Source: Planctomycetota bacterium
GTDB lineage: Bacteria > Planctomycetota > UBA1135 > GCA-002686595
Length of the DNA: 64,000 bases
Direction of reading: 5' to 3'
Assembly (NCBI GenBank): GCA_016872715.1
Contig: VGZD01000001.1
Location: forward strand, 1 to 64,000
Every line of letters begins with the position of its first letter. The stretch's first letter is position 1. The translations under genes and the position numbers were made by a program. The notes below the pieces were generated by a model. The model had not been told where the DNA came from and did not search any database. It saw only the letters and a program-made list of their open reading frames with translations. This document shows positions 47,871 through 58,692 of the stretch, piece by piece.

Positions 47871-48553
47871 GAGAGCGGCTCGACACACTCGCGACCGTCG
47901 AGGCTCCCGAGGGCGTCGAGCTCTCGCTGCGCGTGGCAGGCCTCAGCGCGCGCGCACTCGCCTTCGGCCTCGACTTGCTCGTGCGGCTCGCGATCTTCTC
48001 CGCGCTCGGCTGGCTCGCGCTGTTCGGAGACATCGGTCAGGCGTTGCTGCTGCTGGCGCTGTTCGCCGTCGAGTGGTTCTATCCGGTGGTCTTCGAGGTG
48101 TTCTGGAACGGGCAGACTCTGGGCAAGCGCGTGCTCGGACTCGCGGTGGTACGCGACGATGGCACGAGCGTGGGCTGGTCAGCCTCCGTGCTGCGCAACT
48201 TCCTGCGCGTGGTGGACTTTCTTCCCGGGCTCTACGGCGCGGCGGTGGTCTCGACGTTGCTCTCACGCGACGGCAAGCGCATCGGCGATCACGTCGCCGG
48301 TACCTTGGTCGTGCACGTCGATGGGCGCGCCAAGCTGTGCGCGCTGCCGAAGGCGGAGCCGTGTGCGCCGCCGATTCCGCTCGCTCCCGAAGAGCAGGCT
48401 GCGGTGATCGAGTTCGCGGTCCGCTCCGGGGACTGGAGTCCGGCGCGTCGCGAGGAGCTCGCCGCGCAACTGGCGCCGCTCACGGGCGCGAGTGAGCACG
48501 GTCACAGTGCGCGCGTGCTCGGCATGGCTCGTTGGCTCGAGGGAGCGCGGTGA
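47867..48553 (+). CDS. RDD family membrane protein (second copy)
   Basis: ARALAFGLDLLVRLAIF, WNGQTLGKRVLGLAVVRDDG, GKRIGDHVAGTLVVHV. Confidence 0.88.
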   Translation: MRERLDTLATVEAPEGVELSLRVAGLSARALAFGLDLLVRLAIFSALGWLALFGDIGQALLLLALFAVEWFYPVVFEVFWNGQTLGKRVLGLAVVRDDGTSVGWSASVLRNFLRVVDFLPGLYGAAVVSTLLSRDGKRIGDHVAGTLVVHVDGRAKLCALPKAEPCAPPIPLAPEEQAAVIEFAVRSGDWSPARREELAAQLAPLTGASEHGHSARVLGMARWLEGAR

Positions 48554-49521
48554 AGCGCGAGGCCTTCATCGCCGCGCGCCACGAGCGCTGGCAGAGGTTC
48601 GAGTCGCTCCTCGAAGCACTGCGCTCGGGGCGCAAGGACGCGCAGGCGCTCGAAGCGCTGCCCGAGTTGCCGCGGCTGTATCGCCACGTCTGTCAGGACC
48701 TCGCGCTCGCGCGGCGGCGCATGTACGGCCGCGAGTTGGTAGAGCGGCTGAATCTGATGGCGTTGCGCGGACGCGAGCAGCTCTATCGAGCGCAGTCGAG
48801 CTACCTCGCGCAAGTTCGGCAGTTCTTCGGCGCCGATTTCCCGCGGCTCGTGCGCGAAGAGTGGCGGCTCTTCTGGATCTGCTCGGCCCTGTTCCTGCTG
48901 CCGCTCGTCGGAGTGGCGCTGCTCGCGCACTCGCGACCGGACCTGCTCTACGCGGTGGTGGATGCCGAGTCGATCGAGCAGTTCGAGGCGATGTACGACC
49001 CAGCGGGGAAGCTCGCGGAGAAACGCGGCGCGGCCGCGAACGTGCGCATGTTCGCCTTCTACATCCGCAACAACGTCGGCATCGACTTCAGGATCTTCGC
49101 CAGCGGTCTGGCGTTCGGCATCGGCTCGATCCTCGCGCTCATTTACAACGGAGTGCACTTCGGAGCGGTCGCGGGGCACTTTCTCGCCATTGGCTACGAG
49201 GAGGAGCTGTTCGTGTTCGTGGCCGGGCACAGCTCGTGGGAGCTCGTCGCGATGGTGATCTCGGCGGTGGCGGGCATGCGGCTGGGTTCGCTGCTCGTGG
49301 CTCCGCTCGCTCGCTCGCGCTCGCGTGCGCTGGTCGAGGATGCGCCGCGCTGCCTGCGGCTGCTGCTCGGCGCCGCGGCGATGACGACCCTCGCCGCGTT
49401 GATCGAGGGCTTCTGGTCCGCGCAGCCGCTGCCAGCGTCCATCAAGTACGCGGTGGGCGCGCTGATGTGGTTGCTCATGATCGTCTACCTGTGGCTCGGA
49501 GGGCGTCGACGTGCAGCTTGA
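48550..49521 (+). CDS. Stage II sporulation protein M-like membrane protein
   Basis: FYIRNNVGIDFRIFASGLAFGIGSILALIYNGVHFGAVAGHF; FVAGHSSWELVAMVISAVAGMRLG. Confidence 0.87.
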   Translation: MKREAFIAARHERWQRFESLLEALRSGRKDAQALEALPELPRLYRHVCQDLALARRRMYGRELVERLNLMALRGREQLYRAQSSYLAQVRQFFGADFPRLVREEWRLFWICSALFLLPLVGVALLAHSRPDLLYAVVDAESIEQFEAMYDPAGKLAEKRGAAANVRMFAFYIRNNVGIDFRIFASGLAFGIGSILALIYNGVHFGAVAGHFLAIGYEEELFVFVAGHSSWELVAMVISAVAGMRLGSLLVAPLARSRSRALVEDAPRCLRLLLGAAAMTTLAALIEGFWSAQPLPASIKYAVGALMWLLMIVYLWLGGRRRAA

Positions 49522-51004
49522 GCGCATCTCGCTCGCGCTGCGGCCTCGCACGGGCCACGAGTGCCTCGATCTCGCGGCCGCCATGCTGCGCAGTTGGGGC
49601 GGAGCCATCTTCGCCGCGTGGAGCGTGCTCGTGCTGCCGGTGTGCCTGTTGTTCCTGCTGGCAGTGGAGCGCGCATGGCTGGCGCTGTTCCTGTTGTGGA
49701 TGCTGCGTCCGCTGTTCGAGCTCGTACCGGTGTTCGTCGCCTCGCGCGCGGCTTTTGGCGCCGTTCCGAGCCTGCAGGTCACGCTGCGCGACTTGCCGCG
49801 CAGTCTGTGGCGGCTCGCGCTCGTGTGCGTCGTCCGCTATCGCTGGATGCCGTGGCGCGCGCTCGTGACACCGGCCGCGCTGCTCGAAGGCAGCACGGGG
49901 CGCAAGCGAGCCGTACGCGAACGCGAGCTGCGGCGCTCGGGTTCGGGCGATGCCGTGCTGGCGGCGTGCTGCTTTCTGGCGCTGGAAGTCGGGCTGTTCG
50001 TGCAGGGTGTGTTGTTGCTGTGGTTCTTCACGCCGGGCGAGTTGGCGCCCGATCTCGCGCCGTTCGAGGCCGGGGATTTCGGTGAGGTTCGGCTCGGCTG
50101 GTTCGCGGTGGGGATGAAGCTCGTGTGGCTTGCGAGCTACTCGGTCTGCGGAGTCTTGCACGCGCTGGCCGGTTTCGCGCTCTACCTGAACCAGCGCTCG
50201 CGGCTCGAAGGTTGGGATGTCGAGCTGGCGTTCCGCAGGCTCGGGGCGCGCGCCGCGCAGGTCCTGCGACGAGTCCCCGTCGTCGCGGTGCTCGCGTTCG
50301 CGCTGCTCGTGACGCTCGCTCGCTCGCAGGAAACAACGGAGCGAACCCCGGAGTCCTCCCGCGAGCCCGCCGCCGTCGCGCCGTCGCGGCAGGACGCCGC
50401 CGAGATCGCTCGCGAGGTCTTGGCCCATGCGGACTTCGACACGACCGAGACGCGCACGCGTTTCAGGTTTCCGCGCGCTGGCGGTCGGGGCGACAACGGA
50501 GCGCTCGACCTCGACGTGCTGGCCTACGTCTTGCAGTTTCTGGGCTGGGCACTGCTCGTGGCACTGCTGGTCGGTGTCGTGGTCATGATCCTGCGCATGG
50601 CGGGGTTGATCGAGTGGCGGGTCGCGAGCCGTCCGAAGCTCGCTCCGCCGCGCACGCATGTGTTCGGGCTGGACGTACGGCCCGAGTCCCTGCCGGAGGA
50701 CATCGGTGCGCGCGCGAGGGAGCTGTGGCTTGCTGGAGATGCCGCCGGTGCGATGGGATTGCTCTATCGCGGCGCGCTCTCGCGGCTCATCGCGACGGGC
50801 GCGCTCGCGCCGGACCCAGGAGACACGGAGCGCGATTGCGTGGAGCACGTGCGGCGCCTCGACTCCGTGGAGCGCTTCGGTTTCTTCGCGTCCGTCACGA
50901 GCGCGTGGCTCGTGTGCGCCTACTCGCGCAGGCGTCCCGACGACGCCACGGCGCTCGCGTTGTGCGACGCATGGGGACAGCACTTCCGGCGGGAGGCGAC
51001 GTGA
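49511..51004 (+). CDS. Membrane protein with DUF4129-like C-terminus
   Basis: Several transmembrane helices, C-terminal ARELWLAGDAAGAMGLLYRGALSRLIATGAL...DTERDCVEHVRR. Confidence 0.8.
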   Translation: MQLERISLALRPRTGHECLDLAAAMLRSWGGAIFAAWSVLVLPVCLLFLLAVERAWLALFLLWMLRPLFELVPVFVASRAAFGAVPSLQVTLRDLPRSLWRLALVCVVRYRWMPWRALVTPAALLEGSTGRKRAVRERELRRSGSGDAVLAACCFLALEVGLFVQGVLLLWFFTPGELAPDLAPFEAGDFGEVRLGWFAVGMKLVWLASYSVCGVLHALAGFALYLNQRSRLEGWDVELAFRRLGARAAQVLRRVPVVAVLAFALLVTLARSQETTERTPESSREPAAVAPSRQDAAEIAREVLAHADFDTTETRTRFRFPRAGGRGDNGALDLDVLAYVLQFLGWALLVALLVGVVVMILRMAGLIEWRVASRPKLAPPRTHVFGLDVRPESLPEDIGARARELWLAGDAAGAMGLLYRGALSRLIATGALAPDPGDTERDCVEHVRRLDSVERFGFFASVTSAWLVCAYSRRRPDDATALALCDAWGQHFRREAT

Positions 51005-52136
51005 GTCCGCGCGCTGTCCGCAGGATCTTCGTTATCGGGGTCGCGCTCGCGCTCGCGCTGGTGGCGTACGTGATCTTCGGCGTGATCGGCTTCGAGGAGG
51101 TCGAGGATGACGTCGGATATCGCGGCCGAGCGCGCGAGAATCCGATGCTGGCCGCGGAGCGCACGCTGGAGCGACTCGCTCGCGCGGTCGAGACCACGAA
51201 CTACCTCGGCGAGTTGCCGCCCACCGACGCGTTGCTCGTGCTGCGGCAATCGGGGCGCTTGCTCTCGCCCGTCGACTTGGAGCGATTGCTCGCGTGGGTG
51301 GAAGCTGGCGGAGCGCTGGTCGTGCTCCTCCCGGGAGACGACTTCGAGAGTGCCATCGAGAACGACCTCGACGAACAGCGATTTTCCCACCCGCTGCTCG
51401 ATGCGCTGCAGCTCGACGTGCGGCTCGATGCTGATGCGGAGCGCGAGGTGCAAGTGGAACTCGGCCGCGGCTTGCGGCGCGTCGCCTTCGACGGACGGCT
51501 CACGTTCGTCGACTCCAACGCGCTGTGCGACGTCGACACCGGCGATCCGATGCGCTCTCGCGTGCTCGGGCTCGAGCACGGTTACGGACGCATCACGTTG
51601 TTCGCGGATGACGACTGGGCGCTCAACGCGGACTTCGGTGAGCTCGATCATCCGTACGTGCTCGACGACCTCGCCAGCTTCGACGGCGAGCGTCGCGAAG
51701 TGCGATTCGTGCTCGGAGAACGACCTCCGGGCCTGCTCGCGCTCCTGTGGAAGCACGGGTGGCCGGCGATCTGTTCCGCGGCGCTGCTGCTCGCGCTCGT
51801 GCTCTGGCGTCGGGCGTTCGTCGCGGGCCCCAAGCTCGGCGAGCTCGGGCGAGAGCGGCGCGACTTCTCGGAGCATGTGCGCGCGAGCGGCGAGTTCCTG
51901 TGGCGTTCGCGGCAGTCCGAGCGCCTGCTCGACGCGCCGCGCGCCGAGCTGCGGCGACGCATCGGGGTGGTGCGCTCGCAGTGGCTGGCGCACGACGAAG
52001 AGGCGCTGGCGCGCGCGTTGGCGGAGCAGTCCTCGATCGGCGTCGAGCGCGTTCGGACGGCACTTGGTGCGCGCAGGGTCGACAAGGCGGAATTCAGCGA
52101 GATCGTGCGCGATCTCGAGACGGTCAGGAGATCCCT

Positions 52137-52140
<4 letters not shown>
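51001..52140 (+). CDS. DUF4350-like membrane protein
   Basis: NYLGELPPTDALLVLRQSGRLLSPVDLERLLAWVEAGGALVVLLPGD; DDWALNADFGELDHPYVL; gene position between DUF4129 and MoxR. Confidence 0.82.
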
Positions 52141-53125
<985 letters not shown>

Positions 53126-53129
<4 letters not shown>

Positions 53130-54430
53130 GGCCGCGTCGGCGAGCGCTGGGGCTGGTGGCGGCGTGGGCCTTGCTCGGGCTCGCGGCTTGCTTCGTGCCC
53201 GCATGGCTCGCCGCGTGGCAAGTGTGCACAGCGGCGCTCGTGCTCACGCTGGCGCTCGACCTCGCGGTCGCCGGGCGTCGCGCGCCGCTCGTGGTCGAGC
53301 GCCTTGTGCCGCATTCGCTCGCGCTCGGGACGTGGTCGACCGTGCGCCTGCGCCTGCGCAATCCCTCGGCGCGCTCCGAGCGCGTCACGGTGTTCGACGG
53401 CCATCCGCTCGCGGTCGAGGTCGAGGCTCTGCCGCGCGAGGTCGAGGTCCCCGCGGAGCGCGGCGTCGAGTTCGACTATCGGCTGCGCGGGCGCGAGCGC
53501 GGCGAGGGTCGCTTCGGTCCGTGCGAGGTCGTGCGCGCGTCTCGGCTGGGACTGTGGGACCTGCGCGAGCGCACGGCGCTCGACACCCGCGTGCGCATCT
53601 ATCCGAACTTCGCGGCCGTGGCCGGTTTCGCGCTCCACGCGCTCGAGAATCGCATCCAACTGATGGGCATCCGGCGTCGCCAACGTCGCGGGGACGGCTT
53701 GGAGTTCCGCCAACTGCGCGACTACCAAGCGGGCGACGCCCTGCGCCAGATCGATTGGAAGGCGACCGCGCGGCGACGAAAGACGATCTCGCGCGAGTAC
53801 CAAGAGGAGCGCGACCAGCAGGTCGTGTTCCTGCTCGACTGCGGGCGCCGCATGCGCGCCATCGACGGTGAGCTGTCGCACTTCGACCACTGCCTGAACG
53901 CGCTCCTGCTCGTGGCCTATGTGGCGCTGCGGCAGGGGGATGCGGTGTCCTTGCTCACCTTCGGCGGGGTCGACCGGCGACTTCCGCCGGTCAAGGGCCG
54001 TCAGGGGATGACGCCCTTGCTCAACGCCGTCTACGACCTCGAACCGACCCTCGAGCCGCCCGACTATTTGGAGGCCGCCGCGCGCCTGCGCGCCTTCCAG
54101 CGCCGTCGCGCGCTGGTGGTCGTGGTGACCAACCAGCGGGACGAGGACGAGGACGAGCTCGGCCCGGCGCTCGAACTGCTGCGCACGCGGCATCTCGTCG
54201 TTCTCGCCAGCCTGCGCGAGACCTCGGTCGAAGCGCTGCGCAACGCCCCGGTGGGGGGCTTTGGCGATGCGCTCGCCACCTGCGCGGCCTTGGAGTACGC
54301 GCAGGCTCGCCGCCGCGCCCTCGAACGCCATGCGGGTCGGGGTGTGTTGACCCTCGACATCGCTCCGTCCGAGCTGCAGGTCGCCCTCGCGGAAAAGTAC
54401 CTCGAGGTCAAGCGCTCGGGCCGCCTGTAG
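53126..54430 (+). CDS. DUF58 domain protein
   Basis: RRRQRRGDGLEFRQLRDYQAGDALRQIDWKATARRRKTISREYQEERDQQVVFLLDCGRRM. Confidence 0.93.
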
Positions 54431-54541
54431 AGCGCGGGGTGCCGGTCGAGGCCCGCAGTGCATTCCGGCGCTGGAAGTGCGTCCTTCGGAGCGCTATCTC
54501 TAGAGCCTTCGATTCAGCTCCTCGAACTCGTTGCACCCACC

Positions 54542-54961
54542 ATGAAGTCCGCGCTCAAGGTCACCCTCGCCGCCGTCGTCCTGCTCGCCCCCTCCTGTGG
54601 CACCCTCAAGCAGAAGATCCGCGGTCCTGTCGACGCCGTCGTCACGCTGCCCTCCTCGACTCCCGGTCAGCTCGAGCAGTGCATCGTTTCGGCCTCGCCG
54701 AACTCGCACGCGGAAGCCGGAGTCAGAGCGCTGCGCGCCGGCGACTGGGAACTCGCGAAGACGGGTTTCTCACAGGCGCTCGTCGACGACTCGCACGACC
54801 ACGCCTCGCACTACGGCAAGGGTCTCGCCTACGAGCTCTCGGGCGACCTGCCCATGGCGCTCGCCTGCTACGAGATTGCCGTGCGCTTCTCTCCCGCACA
54901 GCCCAACCCGGACTACGCCGCGGCGATCGAGCGCGTGAAGGCCAAGCTCACGCGCGGCTAA
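54542..54961 (+). CDS. TPR-like lipoprotein
   Basis: MKSALKVTLAAVVLLAPSCGTL lipobox; TPR-like GKGLAYELSGDLPMALACYEIAVRFSP. Confidence 0.72.
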   Translation: MKSALKVTLAAVVLLAPSCGTLKQKIRGPVDAVVTLPSSTPGQLEQCIVSASPNSHAEAGVRALRAGDWELAKTGFSQALVDDSHDHASHYGKGLAYELSGDLPMALACYEIAVRFSPAQPNPDYAAAIERVKAKLTRG

Positions 54962-56091
54962 GTCCGAGTCTCTCGAAGCGACGGCGCCTCGAAACAACCT
55001 CGAAACAACCTCGAAACAACCAACTCCAAAACACCGCGGGGCGGCGCGACCGATGAGGTCGCGCCGCCCCGCGTGCTCGCGCTCGAGCGCGCGCATGGCT
55101 CAGCGACCGCCGCGCCGCGCAGGCGTTCCTTCAGTTCGTTCAGGAACTCGTCGGCCTGTTTTCCGGCGCAATTGCCTGCGTTGGCCTTGGAGAGTTTGGC
55201 GAGGTCCGCCATGGCGGCCTCGAGCTCCTTGCGCTTGGAAAGCTCGCTCGCGCGCAGCTTCGCGATCTGTTTTTGCGCCTTCATCACGGCTCCGGCGTCC
55301 TTGTTGGCCGCGAGCTCGGCGAGCACCGCGTCCACGGCCTCCCTGTCGGGAAGTCCGGCCAGTTCCTTGGCGAGCGCGGTGCCCGCGGTCTCGGTCCCGA
55401 GGTAGTCGCCCGACGCGTAGGTCGCCTTGAGACCCGCCACGCGGCTCTCGACGATGCCGCGAATCGCCGCAGTGATGCCCGGACCGCCATCGGCTTCGGT
55501 CAGCTTGGCCGCTTCGTCGAGGGCCGATTTGTACTGGCGCTTGAGCAACGCGGCCTTGACCGCCTTGGTCGAGGTCGGCCACTCCCACTGGGGCTTGGGC
55601 AGCGCACCTGCGACAGCCTTCTCGATCAGCGCGTCGGTCACTCCCGCGGGGTGACCCTGCCACACCACGATGCCCTTGGCGTCGACCAGCACGGCGGCGG
55701 GGATGCCCGACACCTTGAAATAGCTCGAGAGCTTGCCGCCACGGTCATAGCCATAGGCGTACTTCGCGCCCTGCTCCTCGACCCACTTGACCGTCTCCGC
55801 TTCGCCTTCGTCGGTCACGCCGACGATCGACAGGCCGCGCTCACCCCACTTCTTCTGAAGCTCGTTGAGGTGCGAGACCTGCCCTCGGCAGGGGCCTCAC
55901 CAGTAGGCGAAGAACTCGAGCAGCACCGCGCGGCCCATGAAGTCATCGAACGTCTTGGCGCCCGTCTGGGCGAGACCTTCGAGCCTGACCGGCGGCAGCG
56001 GCGTGCCCGGCGCCTGCGCCCGTGCGGGCGCGGAGGTGGAGGCCATGCAGAGGGCGAGCAGGCCAGCGAGGAACGCGTGTTGGATTCGCAT
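54958..56091 (-). CDS. Secreted thioredoxin-fold protein; candidate selenoprotein with in-frame TGA (residue 65) in a U-G-P-C motif
   Basis: Same frame on both sides of TGA 55897-55899: MRIQHAFLAGLLALCMASTSAPARAQAPGTPLPPVRLEGLAQTGAKTFDDFMGRAVLLEFFAYW-[TGA]-GPCRGQVSHLNELQKKWGERGLSIVGVTDEGEAETVKWVEEQGAKYAYGYDRGGKLSSYFKVSGIPAAVLVDAKG. Confidence 0.75.
54988..55020. repeat. 11-bp tandem repeat x3
   Basis: ctcgaaacaac x3. Confidence 0.95.
55035..55073. terminator. Strong hairpin between convergent genes
   Basis: 17-bp perfect stem CGCGGGGCGGCGCGACC / GGTCGCGCCGCCCCGCG with 5-nt loop GATGA. Confidence 0.75.
55867..55886 (-). promoter_or_regulatory. Candidate bacterial SECIS element
   Basis: mRNA GAGGGC-AGGUCUC-GC(A)CCUC: 6-bp stem with one bulged A, 7-nt loop; loop starts at nt 17 after the UGA. 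Confidence 0.6.
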
Positions 56092-56284
56092 GGTTGCCTT
56101 TCTTCGAGTCGCGGGAGGCTGAATGCCGCCCGTTTTCGAGTTGCTCAGAGGATAGCGCGATTCCTGCCCCTCCCAAGGGGGCTCGCGGACGAGCCCGATG
56201 GGGACGTCTCGTGAAGGCTCTTGGGGCGTGCTCGGGGCGCGATGGGGGGGAAGCGCGCTCGCGGACGCTACTCTGTGCGGTCCG

Positions 56285-57364
56285 ATGAGCCCCGACGACG
56301 ACGATTTCCGCGACCCCGAGGACGACGCACCGGATTCCGGCCGCCTCATCCGCCTCAACAAGTACCTCGCCGACCACGGCATCGCCTCGCGCCGCAAGTG
56401 CGACGAGCTGATCGCCAAGGGCAAGGTGACGATCGACGGCGAGATCGTGACCGAGCTCGGCACGAAGGTCGATCCGAACGTCCAGCAGATCGACGTCGAT
56501 GGCGTGGTGCTCAAGCCCGAGCGCACGGAGCTGCGCTACTACTTGCTGCACAAGCCGCGCGGCGTGGTCTGCACCAACGAGCGGCGCGAAGCGCGCATGC
56601 GCGCCATCGACCTCGTCACCGATCCCGCCAAGGGCCGCATCTACACCGTCGGTCGCCTCGACGAAGACTCGACTGGCCTGATCCTGCTCACCAACGACGG
56701 CGAGTTCTCCAACCGCATCGCTCACCCGCGCTACGGCGTCACCAAGACCTACTCGGTCAAGCTGCGCGGCCGCATCGAGGGCGAGGCGATCGAGAAGGTG
56801 CAGAAGGGCGTGCGGCTCGCCGAGGGCTGGACCGCGCCGGCGTTCGTCAAGGTGCTCAAGCGCACCAACGAGTGGTCGCTGCTCACTTGCACGCTCAACG
56901 AAGGCAAGAACCGCGAAGTGCGCCGCATGTTCGCCGCCGTGGGCTACAACGTGCTCACGCTTCGCCGCACCCACATCGGCACGCTCTCGGATCGCTCGCT
57001 GCACGAAGGCCAGTGGCGCGCGTTGCTGCGCGCCGAGGTCGCCGAGCTGCTCGGCCAATCGAAGGCCAGCGGCCGCGCCGCGCCGCTGGACGACAAGCGC
57101 AAGGACCCGCGCACGCGCTTCTTCGCGACGCAGGCGCCGCAGGGCCCTGGCCCCGAGCGCCGCGGCGTGCGTTCTGGGGACAAGTACCGTCGCGACCGCC
57201 GTCGCAGTCTCGAGCGGGTACAGCCGCGTGAGGACCAAGGCCGTCGCGGCCGCGGCGATCGCCGCCGCAAGCTGCGCGAGATCGGCCGCGATCCGGCGCC
57301 GCTCGGGCCGAAGGGACCGCCCAAGAAGACCGGCGGCAAGTGGAAGAAGTGGGGGAGCTCGTGA
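56285..57364 (+). CDS. RluB/RsuA-type rRNA pseudouridine synthase with basic C-terminal tail
   Basis: S4 domain RLNKYLADHGIASRRKCDELIAKGKVTIDG; GRLDEDSTGLILLTNDGEFSNRIAHPRYGVTKTYSV; EGKNREVRRMFAAVG. Confidence 0.94.
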   Translation: MSPDDDDFRDPEDDAPDSGRLIRLNKYLADHGIASRRKCDELIAKGKVTIDGEIVTELGTKVDPNVQQIDVDGVVLKPERTELRYYLLHKPRGVVCTNERREARMRAIDLVTDPAKGRIYTVGRLDEDSTGLILLTNDGEFSNRIAHPRYGVTKTYSVKLRGRIEGEAIEKVQKGVRLAEGWTAPAFVKVLKRTNEWSLLTCTLNEGKNREVRRMFAAVGYNVLTLRRTHIGTLSDRSLHEGQWRALLRAEVAELLGQSKASGRAAPLDDKRKDPRTRFFATQAPQGPGPERRGVRSGDKYRRDRRRSLERVQPREDQGRRGRGDRRRKLREIGRDPAPLGPKGPPKKTGGKWKKWGSS

Positions 57365-58692
57365 GCGCCGTGCCCGCACCGCTCGCGCGGCTTCAGAAGA
57401 ACGGCACGAAGGTCGGCGAGCATCGACTCACCAACGGCATGAGCGTGCTGCTCGTCGAGCGTCACGCCGATCCCGTCGTCGCCGTGATGCTCTGGTACAA
57501 GGTCGGCGCGCGCAACGAGCGCGAGCACGAGGCCGGCGTCTCGCACTTTCTCGAGCACATGATGTTCAAGGGCTCGCCGCGCTTCGCGAAGGGCGAGATC
57601 GATCGGCTGACGACCACGCTCGGCGGCAGCAACAACGCCTTCACGAGCTCGGATCACACGGCCTACTGGTTCGAGCTCGCCAGCGATCGCTGGGAGCAGG
57701 CGCTGGAGATCGAAGCCGATCGCATGCGCGCGGTGCTGCTCGATGCCAAGGAGTTCGACAGCGAGCGCGCGGTCGTGCTCGAGGAACTCGCCATGGGCCT
57801 CGACGAACCGTGGCGGCGGCTCACGGACCTCGTGCAAGGCACGCTGTTCCTGCGCCATCCCTACCGCCGCCCGGTGATCGGGCACGCCGATGCGCTCAAG
57901 CGCATGAGCGTCGAGGACATGCGGGACTACCACCGCCGCTTCTACCACCCCGGCAATGCGACGCTGGTGATCTGCGGCGACATCGATCCGGCGGATGCGC
58001 TGGCGAAGGTGCGCGCGCATTTCGAGCCGATTCCCGCCGGAATACCGCATGTCGAGGCCGACCCGTTCCGGCCCTCGGAGGAGCCGTGGAGCGGCGAGCG
58101 CCGCGTGCAGGTCAAGTGGGACGACGAGGGCAAGCGACTGTGCATGGCGTGGCCCACCGCCAAAGTCGGCAGCGCAGACGACGCTGCGCTCGACGTGCTC
58201 TCGACTCTGCTCACGGGCGGCCGCCTGTCGCGTCTGCACCGCCGTCTGGTGGTCGAGACCGAGCTCGCGTCGAGCGTCTCGTCGCACAACGATGCACGCG
58301 TCGAAGGCGGAGTGTTCTGGATCTTCGCGGAGTGCGCGCAGGGTGCGAGCCCGGAGCGTCTCGAGAAGGAAATCGACCGCGAACTCGCGCGCGTCGTCGA
58401 GGACAAGGTTCCCGCGCGCGAGCTCGCGCGTGTGCGCTCGCTGCTCGAGGCCGCCGAGGCCTACGACCATGAGACGACCAGCGACATCGCGGAGCAGATC
58501 GGCGAGGCCGCCGTCGATGCGCATTGGAAGCTGGCGTTCGAATCGCTCGGCAACGCGCTCGGCGTCGACGCGGCGCGGCTGCGCGACTGCGCGCGACGCC
58601 TGCTCGGCAGCGAGCGGCGCGTCGTGGGCTGGTGCATGCCGGCGAAGGCCCCCTTGGCGCGCAAGTCCGCGCGCGGGAGAGCGCGCCGTTGA
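57361..58692 (+). CDS. M16 family zinc metallopeptidase (catalytic)
   Basis: HxxEH: GVSHFLEHMMFKGSPRFAKGEIDRLTTTLGGSNNAFTS. Confidence 0.94.
   Translation: MSAVPAPLARLQKNGTKVGEHRLTNGMSVLLVERHADPVVAVMLWYKVGARNEREHEAGVSHFLEHMMFKGSPRFAKGEIDRLTTTLGGSNNAFTSSDHTAYWFELASDRWEQALEIEADRMRAVLLDAKEFDSERAVVLEELAMGLDEPWRRLTDLVQGTLFLRHPYRRPVIGHADALKRMSVEDMRDYHRRFYHPGNATLVICGDIDPADALAKVRAHFEPIPAGIPHVEADPFRPSEEPWSGERRVQVKWDDEGKRLCMAWPTAKVGSADDAALDVLSTLLTGGRLSRLHRRLVVETELASSVSSHNDARVEGGVFWIFAECAQGASPERLEKEIDRELARVVEDKVPARELARVRSLLEAAEAYDHETTSDIAEQIGEAAVDAHWKLAFESLGNALGVDAARLRDCARRLLGSERRVVGWCMPAKAPLARKSARGRARR

Noticed and set aside
55897-56526. Separate 209-aa protein ending at the TGA
   Set aside because: Upstream part before ATG 56091 is antisense to the pseudouridine synthase gene, and thioredoxin-fold coding continues in the same frame after the TGA.
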